A stretch of DNA of 64,000 bases from Akkermansiaceae bacterium (GTDB lineage Bacteria; Verrucomicrobiota; Verrucomicrobiia; Verrucomicrobiales; Akkermansiaceae). Every line of letters begins with the position of its first letter. Within the stretch, counting starts at the first letter, position 1. Shown here piece by piece: positions 18,990-30,100 of the stretch. Below the pieces are notes generated by a model. The model searched no databases, was not told the origin of the DNA, and was given only the letters and a program-made list of their open reading frames with translations. The translations under genes were made by a program, and so were the position numbers. The DNA is taken from the NCBI GenBank assembly GCA_903878115.1, contig CAIRGO010000057.1, forward strand, positions 1 through 64,000, in the 5' to 3' direction.

Positions 18990-19586
18990 TTAGTTGATGC
19001 GACTCACGCGCAGGCGTTCCGCTGTGAGTAGTGCTTTGAATCGAGAGTAATCTTCCTCACGCGTGGCAGAAAGCAAGCGATATTGATAGGTGGTCCAGTG
19101 GGACATTTCCTCAAGCGCGTTTTTCATGCGCAACGCGATGACTTCCTCGCTATCGGTTTTGCGACCGGTGAGACGTGCGCGAAGCTCTTCATCAGAAGGC
19201 GGCATCACGAAAAGATCGACCAAGGCAAGTTGTATCGCGGCATCCTGGCATGAGCGGACCTGAGAAGCCCCTTGCACATCGATGTCCATCACTACATCGA
19301 CTCCGTTCGTAAGGTGAGTGAGCACCTCGGATTTGAGAGTGCCATAGGAATTTCCATGCACCGTGGCGTGTTCGATGAATTCAGCTGCGGCGATTTTTTG
19401 ATCAAATTCCTCACGACTGAGAAAATAATAATCGTGCCCATGGGTTTCGCCTGGGCGTGCAGCGCGAGTGGTGCAGGAGGTAGAATAACGTGCTTCTCCT
19501 TCATCGGCAAGGCGACGACAAAGCGTGGTTTTTCCTGACCCTGATGGACCGGAAACGAGTAATAAAATGCCAGTGCGTTGGGGCAT
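18990..19586 (-). CDS. gmk: Guanylate kinase
   Basis: LLVSGPSGSGKTTLCRRL..STSCTTRAARPGETHGHDYYFLSREEF..DIDVQGASQVR. Confidence 0.93.
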   Translation of the reverse strand: MPQRTGILLLVSGPSGSGKTTLCRRLADEGEARYSTSCTTRAARPGETHGHDYYFLSREEFDQKIAAAEFIEHATVHGNSYGTLKSEVLTHLTNGVDVVMDIDVQGASQVRSCQDAAIQLALVDLFVMPPSDEELRARLTGRKTDSEEVIALRMKNALEEMSHWTTYQYRLLSATREEDYSRFKALLTAERLRVSRIN

Positions 19587-19667
19587 GGGCAGAGTGTGTA
19601 CGATTTTTCATGCCGATGGCAGAAAAAAATGGTCAAAGTATGCCGCATTTGTTATGACGATGTCGTT

Positions 19668-20345
19668 ATGGAACAATTACCTACTGATGGAGCAAAGAAA
19701 AAAGGCCTTCCTGGACTTGCTTGGGCGGGTATTGGCTGCGGTGCTGTATTGATCATTGCGGTGATCGTAGTGGGTCTGCTGATTGGTTTATGCAAAAGGA
19801 AAGTGAACGAAATCACCAAGGAATTTAATGAAAATCCTGAGCGGAAAGTGGCCGAGTTTATCATCAATGCTTCCTCGGAGTATGAAGTCGTCAGCCACGA
19901 TGACGTTGCCAAAACAATGACGATTAAAGAAAAGAAGACCGGCAAGGAGACTACTATGTCTTACAAAGATATTAGCGAAGGGAAATTTGCGATGACCGAT
20001 TCCGAAGGAAATTCTTTGGAGCTCGGCACGGTAAAACCAGAAGAGTTGCCCGCATGGCTGCCAATTCTTACGGGTGCAACGATCAATAGCGGATTTCAAA
20101 CAAAGGAAAACGGTAAGATTTCTGGCATGGTAGTTTTCGGGACGACGCAAACTCCTCAAGAAGTTTCTGATTTTTTCAAAACCAAAACCGAAAGTTGGTC
20201 CTCGAGCTCGTCTAGCAGCAGCATAAACATCGGCGGGGTGCAGCAATACGTTTTCGAGCGGTCGAGCGATACGCAAGAAATCAATGTGATGGCGCAAAAA
20301 ACGGAAGCTGGCACGCAGGCTACTGTGACTTACAAGGAAAAGTAA
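19668..20345 (+). CDS. Membrane-anchored hypothetical protein
   Basis: Single TM (GLAWAGIGCGAVLIIAVIVVGLLIGL) followed by a soluble domain; start set to MEQLPTDG. Confidence 0.6.
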   Translation: MEQLPTDGAKKKGLPGLAWAGIGCGAVLIIAVIVVGLLIGLCKRKVNEITKEFNENPERKVAEFIINASSEYEVVSHDDVAKTMTIKEKKTGKETTMSYKDISEGKFAMTDSEGNSLELGTVKPEELPAWLPILTGATINSGFQTKENGKISGMVVFGTTQTPQEVSDFFKTKTESWSSSSSSSSINIGGVQQYVFERSSDTQEINVMAQKTEAGTQATVTYKEK

Positions 20346-20349
20346 TCCA

Positions 20350-21150
20350 TCACCGCGCAACGAGTGGTTCTCTGCGAGTGCCGTCACCTAACAGCAACGT
20401 TTCTGTGTAACCGGCTGTGATTGCTTGATTGATGGCACTGGTAAAATCTCTCCCTACTTCTGTGGGGGCGTGGGCATCCGAGGAAATCACTAAGGGAATG
20501 CCAGCCGCGCGTGCAAGTTCTAGAAATTCACTTGTGGGGTAGGCTTCCGCGCAGGGCTTGTGCAGTCCTGCGGTGTTGAGTTCGATCGCGCAGCCGCTCA
20601 CGGCAATCGCCTCGATCGCTGGTTCATAAAATCTCGCTAAATCACCAGCGGGTCGGTGACAGAATTTTTTTACCAAATCTGGATGCGCGAGGACTTGGAA
20701 TAACTGCGATTCCGCCATAGCGGCGTATTCTTTCCAATACGCGGCCCAAGCTTCGTCCACATCAGTTTCAGCCCAGCGACCTAACCATTTCGGATTGTCA
20801 AAATCCCAGGTTCCAAGATAATGCACCGACCCGATCAAATAGTCCCACGGGTAAAGAGTCCGCAGATGCTCAATCCAGGCTTGGCAGTCGGGAAGCCAAT
20901 CACACTCAAGTCCAGCCCTCACCTTGATCCTCTCGCCGGCATGGGCGCGCGCGCGATCAATCCAGGTAAAATATTCTGGCAGTTGCTTGTATTCCATGCG
21001 CCAATCATCGAAAAATCCTTTGCCCACGGGCGCATGATCTGAAATCCCATATTCGCTCACCCCAGCAGCAAGTGCAGCATCAATGTATGCCTCCGGCTCA
21101 CCCAGGGCATGCAGGCATAAGGGCGTATGGGTGTGATAGTCGGCTGGCAT
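20350..21150 (-). CDS. PHP-family histidinol-phosphatase
   Basis: MPADYHTHTPLC..GISDHAPVGKGF..GLECDWLPD..YLIGSVHYLG..HPDLVKKF..VISSDAHAPTEVG. Confidence 0.87.
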   Translation of the reverse strand: MPADYHTHTPLCLHALGEPEAYIDAALAAGVSEYGISDHAPVGKGFFDDWRMEYKQLPEYFTWIDRARAHAGERIKVRAGLECDWLPDCQAWIEHLRTLYPWDYLIGSVHYLGTWDFDNPKWLGRWAETDVDEAWAAYWKEYAAMAESQLFQVLAHPDLVKKFCHRPAGDLARFYEPAIEAIAVSGCAIELNTAGLHKPCAEAYPTSEFLELARAAGIPLVISSDAHAPTEVGRDFTSAINQAITAGYTETLLLGDGTRREPLVAR

Positions 21151-21225
21151 TCGATTGTGGTTGTGTCGTGGCGAGAAACTTGATACCATCATCGCGGCTA
21201 GTCAGCCAGCATCAATCTGCAAAAG

Positions 21226-22287
21226 ATGAAATTTTCGCACACACCTAACATATTTACTTCCCAGCTGATCGATAAGCTGCGCAGTCATCCTAAACGTATT
21301 GTTTTTACTGAAGGGGAAGACCTGCGCGTCCTGCGCGTGGCGGAACATCTCGTCGAGCTAGAAGCAATCATTCCGATCGTCTTAGGCAACAAAGAGCGCA
21401 TTCGCGCGATGGCTGCGGAGCACGATGTGTCGCTGCAATTTGTTAACGTTCTTGATCCGACGACATCTCGCGAGCTGCCACGTTTTGCGGAAATGTATGA
21501 GCGCAGCAGTCGTGCGCGCGGTGTGGAAATTACAGGCGCGGAGGAGATTGTCTCACGACCCGTGTATTTTGGCGCAATGATGGCTCAATACGGCTTGGTC
21601 GATGGTTTGGTAGGTGGAAATCAATCGATGCCCGCGAGTATGTTTCGTGCCTTGATTCAGACAATCAAGCCGATGCCCGATGTGCCAAGAGTATTTAGTA
21701 CGATGATCCTAGTAGCTCAGCATCTATCGCATTTTGGCACGGATGGAGTCATGTTTCTTGCCGATTGTGGATTAATTTCAGAACCGACAGTAGAGCAATT
21801 AGCATCGATGGCAGTGGAGACAGGGAAATTGGCACGCCATTACCTCGGCGGCAGACCACAGGTTGCTCTACTGAGTCACTCAACGAAGGGGTCTGCACAT
21901 ACCGCGGCCGCGGAAAAAGTGGCCGCCGCGACAGCGCTCGCGCAACTCACGGCACTGGAGCAATTTTTAGAAATCGATATCGATGGCGAATTACAAGCTG
22001 ATGTCGCACTTGACCCGCGTGCTTCGGAAGTGAAGCTGCCTGACGCAAAAGTGCGCCATACGGCCGATGTTTTGGTTTTTCCGAATTTGGATGCTGCCCA
22101 TATTACTCTTAAAATCCTTCAGCACTGTGCCGGTGCGCAAAACTACGGCCAAATCATCATGGGTCTCTCTCGCCCCACAGCCCAAGTCCCGAACACGGCA
22201 ACGAAGGAGTCGATCTTCGGCACGGCATTGATGGTCGGTTTTGAAGCGATCAAATTCCACCTGCTCTACCCAGAAGGTGAAGTTTGA
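21226..22287 (+). CDS. pta: Phosphate acetyltransferase (PTA/PTB family)
   Basis: RIVFTEGEDLRVLRVAEHL..YFGAMMAQYGLVDGLVGG..STMILV..LLSHSTKGSA..QADVALDP..VLVFPNLDAAHITLKILQ. Confidence 0.88.
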   Translation: MKFSHTPNIFTSQLIDKLRSHPKRIVFTEGEDLRVLRVAEHLVELEAIIPIVLGNKERIRAMAAEHDVSLQFVNVLDPTTSRELPRFAEMYERSSRARGVEITGAEEIVSRPVYFGAMMAQYGLVDGLVGGNQSMPASMFRALIQTIKPMPDVPRVFSTMILVAQHLSHFGTDGVMFLADCGLISEPTVEQLASMAVETGKLARHYLGGRPQVALLSHSTKGSAHTAAAEKVAAATALAQLTALEQFLEIDIDGELQADVALDPRASEVKLPDAKVRHTADVLVFPNLDAAHITLKILQHCAGAQNYGQIIMGLSRPTAQVPNTATKESIFGTALMVGFEAIKFHLLYPEGEV

Positions 22288-22335
22288 GACTAGTGCATGA
22301 AATTTTCCTTTCAGATCAATCGTAATTATCATCGT

Positions 22336-23259
22336 ATGAAAACCAAACTACTGCTACCATGCACCGCCTTATTGTCTTTGTTGTTCTTTGTTTCGAACAA
22401 ACCCAATGGCGAAAATATTCCGGCTGAAGCGCAGGGAAAAATCACTGCATCCCTGCCCGAGAAAGCATTTGCGAAAGCGGAAAAACCACGGAAATTGTTA
22501 GTTTTTGCGGTGACCAATGGATTTCGCCATGCATCGATTGCCACTGGAAAAGTAGCACTAACCGACATGGGAAAAAAAACTGGTGCCTATGAAACCGTAG
22601 TCTCCGATGATATTGCAAATTTTGAAGCAGACGCGATCAAGCAATTTGATGCGATTTGCTTTCTGAGCACCACTTCCGAAGTGTTTTCTCCGCATCCGAG
22701 TAAGCTCAAAACGATGAGCGACGATGAGAAAAAGGCCGCCACCGAAAAAGCCGCCCAGCTCAATCAAAACTTGATGGACTTCATCAACTCAGGAAAAGGA
22801 TTTGTTGGTATTCACGCCGCGACTGACACGCTCTATCAACAAGCCGAATACGGACGCATGATCGGTGGTTATTTTAACGGTCACCCATGGTCGGCCGGCA
22901 CTGAAGTGCAAATCGATGTCTCAGCAGGCAAAGAAAAACATCCATTAGCGGCGATGTTTGAGGGGCAAAGCATGAACTTCAAAGAAGAAATTTATCAACT
23001 CAAAGATCCTTACAATGCGAAGAATCAACAAGTGTTGTTGCGCTTGAACTTAGAGAAATCGACCAAAGTGAACGGCTTGAAACGCGACGATGGCGATTAC
23101 GCTGTATCGTGGGCGAAAAACTACGGCAAAGGCCGCGTGTTCTATTGCTCGCTCGGTCACAACCATGAGATGTACTGGAATCCAAAAATTCTACAACATT
23201 ACCTAGCCGGCATCCAGTGGGCGATTGGCGATTTCAAAGTGACCGTCACTAACGATTGA
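22336..23259 (+). CDS. Secreted ThuA-domain protein
   Basis: RKLLVFAVTNGFRHASIATG..GFVGIHAATDTLY..GRMIGGYFNGHPW..GRVFYCSLGHNHEMYW. Confidence 0.85.
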   Translation: MKTKLLLPCTALLSLLFFVSNKPNGENIPAEAQGKITASLPEKAFAKAEKPRKLLVFAVTNGFRHASIATGKVALTDMGKKTGAYETVVSDDIANFEADAIKQFDAICFLSTTSEVFSPHPSKLKTMSDDEKKAATEKAAQLNQNLMDFINSGKGFVGIHAATDTLYQQAEYGRMIGGYFNGHPWSAGTEVQIDVSAGKEKHPLAAMFEGQSMNFKEEIYQLKDPYNAKNQQVLLRLNLEKSTKVNGLKRDDGDYAVSWAKNYGKGRVFYCSLGHNHEMYWNPKILQHYLAGIQWAIGDFKVTVTND

Positions 23260-23488
23260 GTAAAGCTCAGCGTAGTAAAAGTGCCAGGGCAAGTGATGGG
23301 AGAACGGGAGTTCGTATTTTTTGTTAGATAGATACCGCCTCCTCCTTCGCATTGCTTCGGTAGGACAAGAAGATGACCGTGCTCCCTTGCGTTTGTAATA
23401 ATGCATTATCGCTGATTCGTCATCTGTTTACCCTAAGGTAGGTGCAATTATGTTTGCCCACCTCTCATCCTGTGTGTAGATTTTATCC

Positions 23489-24415
23489 ATGCTGCGGTGG
23501 TTCATGGCTTTGGTTTATTTCTGCATGATTGCTTGCATCAATGCGATGCCTGCAAAAGTGGTGCCGTTGAAAGTTTTGTTAGAACCGCAAGCGGACCACG
23601 CAGCAGGGAAGTTGTGGTATACCCAGCATTTTGCGGTGGCGACTTTTGGTGAGGCATCGCTCGATGATGTAAAAAAAATTGCCGTGATTGCGGAAACGAC
23701 ACTGTGGGTGGTGCAACAGCATCCCATAGGTCTAGCGCTCCTGCCTGATGTGCCGCGCGCGAACATCGAAATATACGCTGACACCAAAAGTTATGAAACC
23801 GCTGGTGGCTATGTGGGCACGGCGGGATTTTATGAAGGACGCAAGCAACGCGTTATGATCAATGGTTCTCATTACTTTGGTGCAGCATTGCGGGCAGGGC
23901 GCGGACTGCCACCTGCGACCGACGAGGATATTTTGGTGCATGAACTGGTGCATCTCTGCATGCATGGTCACATCGGACGCTTGCCTGCATGGTTCACGGA
24001 AGGAGTGGCGGAATACTTCGCGTGTATGCATACCAGCGGTGGCAATTTTTCGTTTGCGCAGGTCGATCAAGTGCTGTGCGATCATCTTCGTGTGCGTTAC
24101 GCGACTGATGCGCCAAAGATTTTGCTGCGGCCCGTAGAAGAAATTGCGGCTCTGTCATCTAGCAATTGGTTAGAATATGTAGTGCGACTGCCTGAGCAAG
24201 AGCGCTATCACGCATACGCCTCGGGTCTATTGATGACGCATTTTTACATCAACGGTGGCAAAGAACGTCGTGATCTCTTAATGCAACAATTGCGTTTATC
24301 CTCAGAAAAAAGATTTTTACGGATGGTGGACATCCCAGTCGATGCCGCCGCAATCAGCAAAGCGTTGCCGCCCTACTGGCGAGAAAAAGGTCTGCAATTG
24401 GTCTGGAATAATTAG
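23489..24415 (+). CDS. Secreted putative zinc metallopeptidase (gluzincin-like)
   Basis: Signal peptide; HELVH motif followed by WFTEGVAEYFA. Confidence 0.65.
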   Translation: MLRWFMALVYFCMIACINAMPAKVVPLKVLLEPQADHAAGKLWYTQHFAVATFGEASLDDVKKIAVIAETTLWVVQQHPIGLALLPDVPRANIEIYADTKSYETAGGYVGTAGFYEGRKQRVMINGSHYFGAALRAGRGLPPATDEDILVHELVHLCMHGHIGRLPAWFTEGVAEYFACMHTSGGNFSFAQVDQVLCDHLRVRYATDAPKILLRPVEEIAALSSSNWLEYVVRLPEQERYHAYASGLLMTHFYINGGKERRDLLMQQLRLSSEKRFLRMVDIPVDAAAISKALPPYWREKGLQLVWNN

Positions 24416-24467
24416 GGCATTCACGAAATAACTTGCGCTGAGTGATGAACTGTGCTAACAGAAACTT

Positions 24468-25751
24468 ATGAAAGTGATAACCCTTTTGTTGCTTGGATTT
24501 CTCGGTACCGTGAATGCAATCCCAAATGCGGTGCTCGGTGCCATTCGTGAAGAAAAAAGCGAGTTTGATGGAGTGGATCTTAGCAAGCAGCTATTAGCAG
24601 ACGCTTGGGTGGATGGTACCAAATTGCCTGGCGACTGGAATGAAGAAGGAACTGTGGAAACAGCCACGATCAGTCATTTGATGGCGCGGCCAAAAATTTT
24701 CGGACAAGATGTGTCGTTAGTGCGCGCGGTGCATCGTGCGGGTGCCTTGGAATCGTTAGAGATTACTTTTGTCGATGCTGGATCGTATTTCGGCTATTAT
24801 CAAATGGAGAAAGAAGCGGCGAAAAATCTCAGTCCCAAGGAACAACAACTGGTCATGCAGAAAGAACTGGCCGGGAAGCAGCAAGAATTCACGACTCTCT
24901 ATGAAACGTCCCTAGCGGCTGTGCGCGAGGGGATCGCTAAGTATGCTCATGATCAACCGAAAATGGTGAAGATTGGCAAAACACGCGCCCTGCGTGCGGA
25001 AGTGGAACAGTGGAAAATGGACAAGCATTCGCTGCGCTTGTTAGCCGATGGCAAGCGTTTGATTCGACTCTCTGTTTATGCTGCTAGCAATCCACCTAAC
25101 GATTGGATGGATGCTTCTTGCGAAAAACTGGATGCGCGTGAGAAATCGAACAAGTTGTCAGAAAAAGTTACCAAGAGGAATGACGGCACTGTTGAGTTAG
25201 CGACGCTGCGCTCCATCCCACAAGGGTATCAGCCGTATTGTGGTCTTAATACCTTAGCGATGGCCGCTCGCCACTTCGGCTTGCATGTCGATGAAGATTG
25301 GCTAGCGGTGGCAGGTGGATTTCAAAATACGGGTAGCGCGGCTGGTTCGGATATTCTTGGATTGTATGATGCGATTGCCTCAGAAGCTGGCTTGCACATG
25401 AATCGTCAAAGCAAACTCACGGTTGGCGACGTGCAACGTGCCATTGATCAAGGATTGCCCGTGATCGTGTGGCGAAGATTTTCTCCCGAGCGCAATCAAT
25501 TGCATAGCGATTTCATCAGTGACTTGCAGAAAGACCCTAGCGCGACTTTACCAGATCCACAGACAGATAGCGAGCGTGCTTCTTGGCCTGACCAAAAAGC
25601 GCCACTACATGCCTCTGTAATCGTTGGATATCATGCCCAACGTGGTGAGTTTCTGTTTCTAGAAAGTTGGACAGGAAATGACCACCCAAGAAGAATGCGC
25701 ACCGCCGAAATGGAAGCCACTGCCTATTTTACCTTTGTTTTTGAGAAATGA
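24468..25751 (+). CDS. Secreted protein with C39-like/papain-fold cysteine peptidase domain
   Basis: Signal peptide; YQPYCGLNTLAMAARHFG (Cys context) and HASVIVGYH (His context). Confidence 0.6.
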   Translation: MKVITLLLLGFLGTVNAIPNAVLGAIREEKSEFDGVDLSKQLLADAWVDGTKLPGDWNEEGTVETATISHLMARPKIFGQDVSLVRAVHRAGALESLEITFVDAGSYFGYYQMEKEAAKNLSPKEQQLVMQKELAGKQQEFTTLYETSLAAVREGIAKYAHDQPKMVKIGKTRALRAEVEQWKMDKHSLRLLADGKRLIRLSVYAASNPPNDWMDASCEKLDAREKSNKLSEKVTKRNDGTVELATLRSIPQGYQPYCGLNTLAMAARHFGLHVDEDWLAVAGGFQNTGSAAGSDILGLYDAIASEAGLHMNRQSKLTVGDVQRAIDQGLPVIVWRRFSPERNQLHSDFISDLQKDPSATLPDPQTDSERASWPDQKAPLHASVIVGYHAQRGEFLFLESWTGNDHPRRMRTAEMEATAYFTFVFEK

Positions 25752-25804
25752 GCGCGCGTAAAGTGACGGCACTTTGAATGTGGAAATCATTTCATTCGCC
25801 CATA

Positions 25805-26013
25805 CGCACCAAAGGTGCAACAACTCGAAAGCCCAGCGCATCACGCTGGGATCCTGCCCCCAACAAGAATCCAAAGCCCTGAAGGGGCGCAACTCAGCTA
25901 AATCGTTAGTCTTTGTCGGCAGATGTGTCGCCCCTTCAGGGCTCATGGATCTCTTGGAATCCGATGACCCATGGCGTTGCCATGGGCTAACGAGTTGCTG
26001 CACCTTTGGTGCG
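25805..26013. repeat. Nested palindromic (REP/cruciform-like) element
   Basis: Outer arms 25805-25827 / 25991-26013 (22 of 23 pair); inner perfect arms 25876-25889 gccctgaaggggcg / 25929-25942 cgccccttcagggc; further local hairpins between them. Confidence 0.9.
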
Positions 26014-26413
26014 CTATAGATTTTCGTTTCTTTGTTGGGCTAATTTTTTTGTCTTCACGACCCACCACCACCGTGAATTATTAGAAACACGAAAAGACCA
26101 TACTTGAATACTCTAGGAAAAATAACCCCTAGGATTCCCCCCGAAATAATTCCCGGAGAAAGCTGAACAAACAATATACCAAGAGGAATAATTGTTAGTC
26201 CGAGACCCATTGTGAATCGAATGATCGCGCAAATCACGATGCCAATCACAAGTCATCCGAGTAATCCGAGTAGCCGATCCATAATTTCTTGCTTGACGAT
26301 ATAGGCCATCCACGGCGGGGAGGAAAGCCCGAATTCAAATTGAAACGTTACCCGCCGTTGGATGAGCCGACTTGTTCTACTTCTTTATTTAGTTTTGTCT
26401 CCAAGTGTGAACT

Positions 26414-26908
26414 TCAATCCCATCCAAATCGAATGTCGCTGGGCTTGAGATTGAGGCTCAAAAGCTTATTGCAAAGGTCAGCAGCGAAAGATTCGTCAGC
26501 ATCAGGTGGTATGCGCGATATCCAGTCAATCCCGTCCCTATTCAAAATGAAAGCATCGGGATCCAGTCGTTTGCGCAGTGTGGCGGCGGAAATACGAAGG
26601 TCGGTAAATTGCTTGCTTAGATGATCTGCCGACTGAGTGGGAAGTTCCGTATCTACCACCAGATAAAGTTGGTGATCTAGATCCATACAGATCGCCCCGA
26701 GGCTGCCCTGGTTAAAGGATAGCCAGCAATTCTGTCTGAATCCATCTGAGGAGCGTAAGTCGTTGGTATTCCCCAAGAACGTTTGGTCAGCGCGGTTCTC
26801 CACGCAGATTGTTGCGGCATCCTGCGTTGTTGATATGGAGTAAGCCCCGTTGCTGCAGCCAAGCAACAAGGAGTAGATCGTAATCAAAATTGGGTGATGC
26901 CAGCGCAT
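26414..26908 (-). CDS. Putative lipoprotein, hypothetical
   Basis: Lipobox-like N-terminus ITIYSLLLGCSNG. Confidence 0.5.
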   Translation of the reverse strand: MRWHHPILITIYSLLLGCSNGAYSISTTQDAATICVENRADQTFLGNTNDLRSSDGFRQNCWLSFNQGSLGAICMDLDHQLYLVVDTELPTQSADHLSKQFTDLRISAATLRKRLDPDAFILNRDGIDWISRIPPDADESFAADLCNKLLSLNLKPSDIRFGWD

Positions 26909-27190
26909 GTATTTCTTGGAGAACAGTTAATTAGTTCAGTCGTTGATGATATCGTTTTTGAAAAAATTACAAAGCATAATTTCCCCGTAATTTTTAATCG
27001 CTCACTATCAACGATATACGAATTATATTCAGAAATGTTAGTTTTTTGGAACATGAAGAAATATAGAATCCTATCTCTAGCAGATATCGAACTTCAGAAA
27101 AACTGAAAATTTGGAACATGAAAAGATCAATGCTTGCATGAAAAAAAACGACACCGCGCTGGAATATAATTTGCAGCGAGGTGTTATGGA

Positions 27191-30100
27191 TTATTTCAGC
27201 GGATGGGCGGCTTCGTAGGCTTTGACGTCTTTGGTGACGATGAGTTCACCTTTCATGATCGACCAGTGACCGGGGAAGGTGCAGACATATTGATAGGTTC
27301 CTTCGCTGGTAGGAGCAGTCATTTTGAGCGTTTCGGATTTTCCTGCTTCGATCATTTTGGTGGCATTAAGAATGCGTGGATCATTTTCGGGAACGTAGGA
27401 ACGACCTTTGCTGTCGAGCTTGTCAGGTGCTTGCGTTTGCACGGCTTCTGCTACCGCTTGCATGGTGCCTGGCTGAACAAATACGAGGTTGTGCGGGATA
27501 GCATCGACATTGAGGAAGATGACTTCAAATGGTTTGCCGGCCTCGACCACGAGTCGTGCGGTATCGTAGTGCAGTTGCTCTTTGACTGTTTTGATGGTGA
27601 AACTGCGGACGTTCAGATCCGTCAGCGCCTGCTTGGCGGTGGTCGCAGTATCAGCGGGGAGCAGTGTGATGATTTTTTCCGCTACCTTGATGGTATCGGT
27701 GTAGGATTTGCTCGTGCGACCTTCGGCAGGAATGCTGCGTGCCCAGGTAACGATGCCATTGATCGCTTGTGCAGCTTGATCTTTCGACCATGCTGACTCA
27801 GGCAGTTGGGTGACTGCTTGCACTGCCGTGGCGACTTCACTTTGATTTTTGATGACATCGGTTAGGAGTGCGAATGCTTTTGCGGCATCGGTGGCCACAC
27901 TTGGCAGAGTCAGGATCGCCGCGCGTTTGATGGCTCCGCTTGGATCGCCAGCATAGGTGACTTGGCTCGATGGTTTCGGCGCTGGATTGCCCGTTGATTT
28001 CGCGACTTCGCCGCGCTGCGCATCAAGAATGGTGAGCGTGAAATTTGCGAGTCGTTCGCCAAGTGTTTCATCCGTGCGATTCCAGATGGTGATGGTTTCG
28101 ATGTCCATTTCTGATCCTAGGTCAACTTCCCACCACGGATTTTTTGCACCCTCTTGGGAATGTGTTGTGGTGCCATCGGCCCAGAGTCCTGAGGTGTTGC
28201 CATCAATGGCGCGTTTTGCTTCACCATCATTCGAGGAACTTTGCTGGGTCGCTGTACCCTTGAGGGCGATATTTTGACCACGACTGGTGACTTGAACCTC
28301 AGCCAGAGAAAGAGTTCCATTGCCGGGAAGTTCGATGCGCACATAACGTCCGCTGGTGCCTTTGTGATCTTTCAATGCCGCTGCGATGGCTGGCGGTAAT
28401 TTGTTGAGCAACTCTTGTGTGGAAGCAAAAGCGGATTGACGCGTTTTCGCATCGGCGACTAAGGGGAGCGCATTCAGGTAACGCACCAATTGATCGCTGG
28501 ACTTTTGCGCAAGATTCCATTGGGTTTCCACTGAGCCATCGGCGGAGATTAATGCCGCCACAGTCGCCTGCGCAACTTCAGGTGATGCTGGACCCTTGCT
28601 GATTTTTTCTAACGACTCCCTGACTGATTTCAAAGAATCCGAGGGTAGTGCAAGCAACATACTAGTGAGTGCTTTGGTGCCGCCAGAATTCTGTGAGGCA
28701 ATGGTAGCCAAGACGCTGACCAATGTCTCAGCGGGTGTAGATTTTTTCAATTTTGCCATTTCCTCGAGAGCCATTTGTCGTTGATCCATCGGCACATCGG
28801 GGCGTGTGAGCATCGCGGAGTAGGTGACAGCGGACTTGGGCAATTTGATCAAGTCGGCACTCTTGACGGAGTCTAACAGATAACTGATGCCAGCAGGATT
28901 ATCGACGGCTAGTTCTTTGCCCTCGGCGACGGCATTTTTCCACCATGGTTGAAGCTGGCGCATGGTTTCTTTGAAGCAATAATTCAAGTAGTAATCCATG
29001 GGATGTTTCAACGCAGTGAGCGCGCAATCAGCCGCTGCGGTTTCGCGGAAAAAGCTTGCGACACGGACAGCTTCTAAACGAACGCGTGGGGCTTCGTCAT
29101 CGGCTGCGACTTTTAGCATGTCGAGTGCTTCTGGCAAACGATCGCGCCAGTAGCCCAGTACTCGAACGCCTTGTGCACGTGCACGTGGGTCTTTGGAAGT
29201 GAGCACACGTTTGAGCAAGCTTTCGTTGACAACATTATGCCATTGGTGAACCCACAGCGCTTCTAACAGATTGTGTTCATAGGTTGCTTCGGAAGGATTA
29301 AGAATTTTCACCCAATCCATCACGCCTTTTGTCACATCTTTGGCGCTATGCTTGCCGAGTTCGATTTTTGCGCGCATACGCACATCGTTTTCTGGCTCTT
29401 TGAGAAGTTCTAACAATGCGCCGATCGGTTGACCGTCGATTTTTTTCACATCCAATAACGGACGGCCTTCGTAAGTGATGCGATAGAGACGACCATGTTG
29501 GTGATCGCGATTTGGATCACGCAGGTGATGTTGCAAATGGCCAATGAGCATCTGTGACCAGTCCATGAAATACAGCGAACCATCAGGTGCTACAGTAATT
29601 CCAGAAGGGCGGAAATTCGGATTCTGGGCAACATCGGTTGTTATCAAATGTTCGAGCGTTTCGCCCTTTACGCCAGAACCTTCTTCGGACATTTTGGCGC
29701 GGAAAATTCCTTGAATGCTAATCACGTTGGTGTTGAGAAATTCCCCTTGCCAGTCATCGGGAAAATGCCGACTGGTGAGAATCGTGGTGCCAGGGCAGGG
29801 ACGCGAGGGACGATTCCAAAACTGTTCCATTCCTGGATGAGAACCGGTATCGAGGTGACCACTGAATGCTGGGCCAAAGTAGTTAGAGTTGCCAGTAGCA
29901 TCGGTGATCAAGTCGTTGCCCCAATAGTCAAACACACGACCGTGTGGATTGGCGAAACCGTAGGGAACATGGCGCATGAATTTTCCGCTGATCGGCTCAT
30001 AGCGATAAATGCAACCATCGGTATTGCGGATCGGTCCATCGAAGGTTTCGACGTTCGTGCGATGAAACACACCATCGCTGAGGTAAACCGCGCCGCCAGG

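Noticed and set aside
26055-26313. Two overlapping small minus-strand ORFs (64 and 66 aa)
   Set aside because: No start-site or domain support; one is hydrophobic and might be a remnant, but the evidence is insufficient.
27040-27125. tttggaacatgaa words (27045 and 27111, similar at 50694) as regulatory sites
   Set aside because: Short AT-rich matches without a dyad and at no consistent distance to genes.
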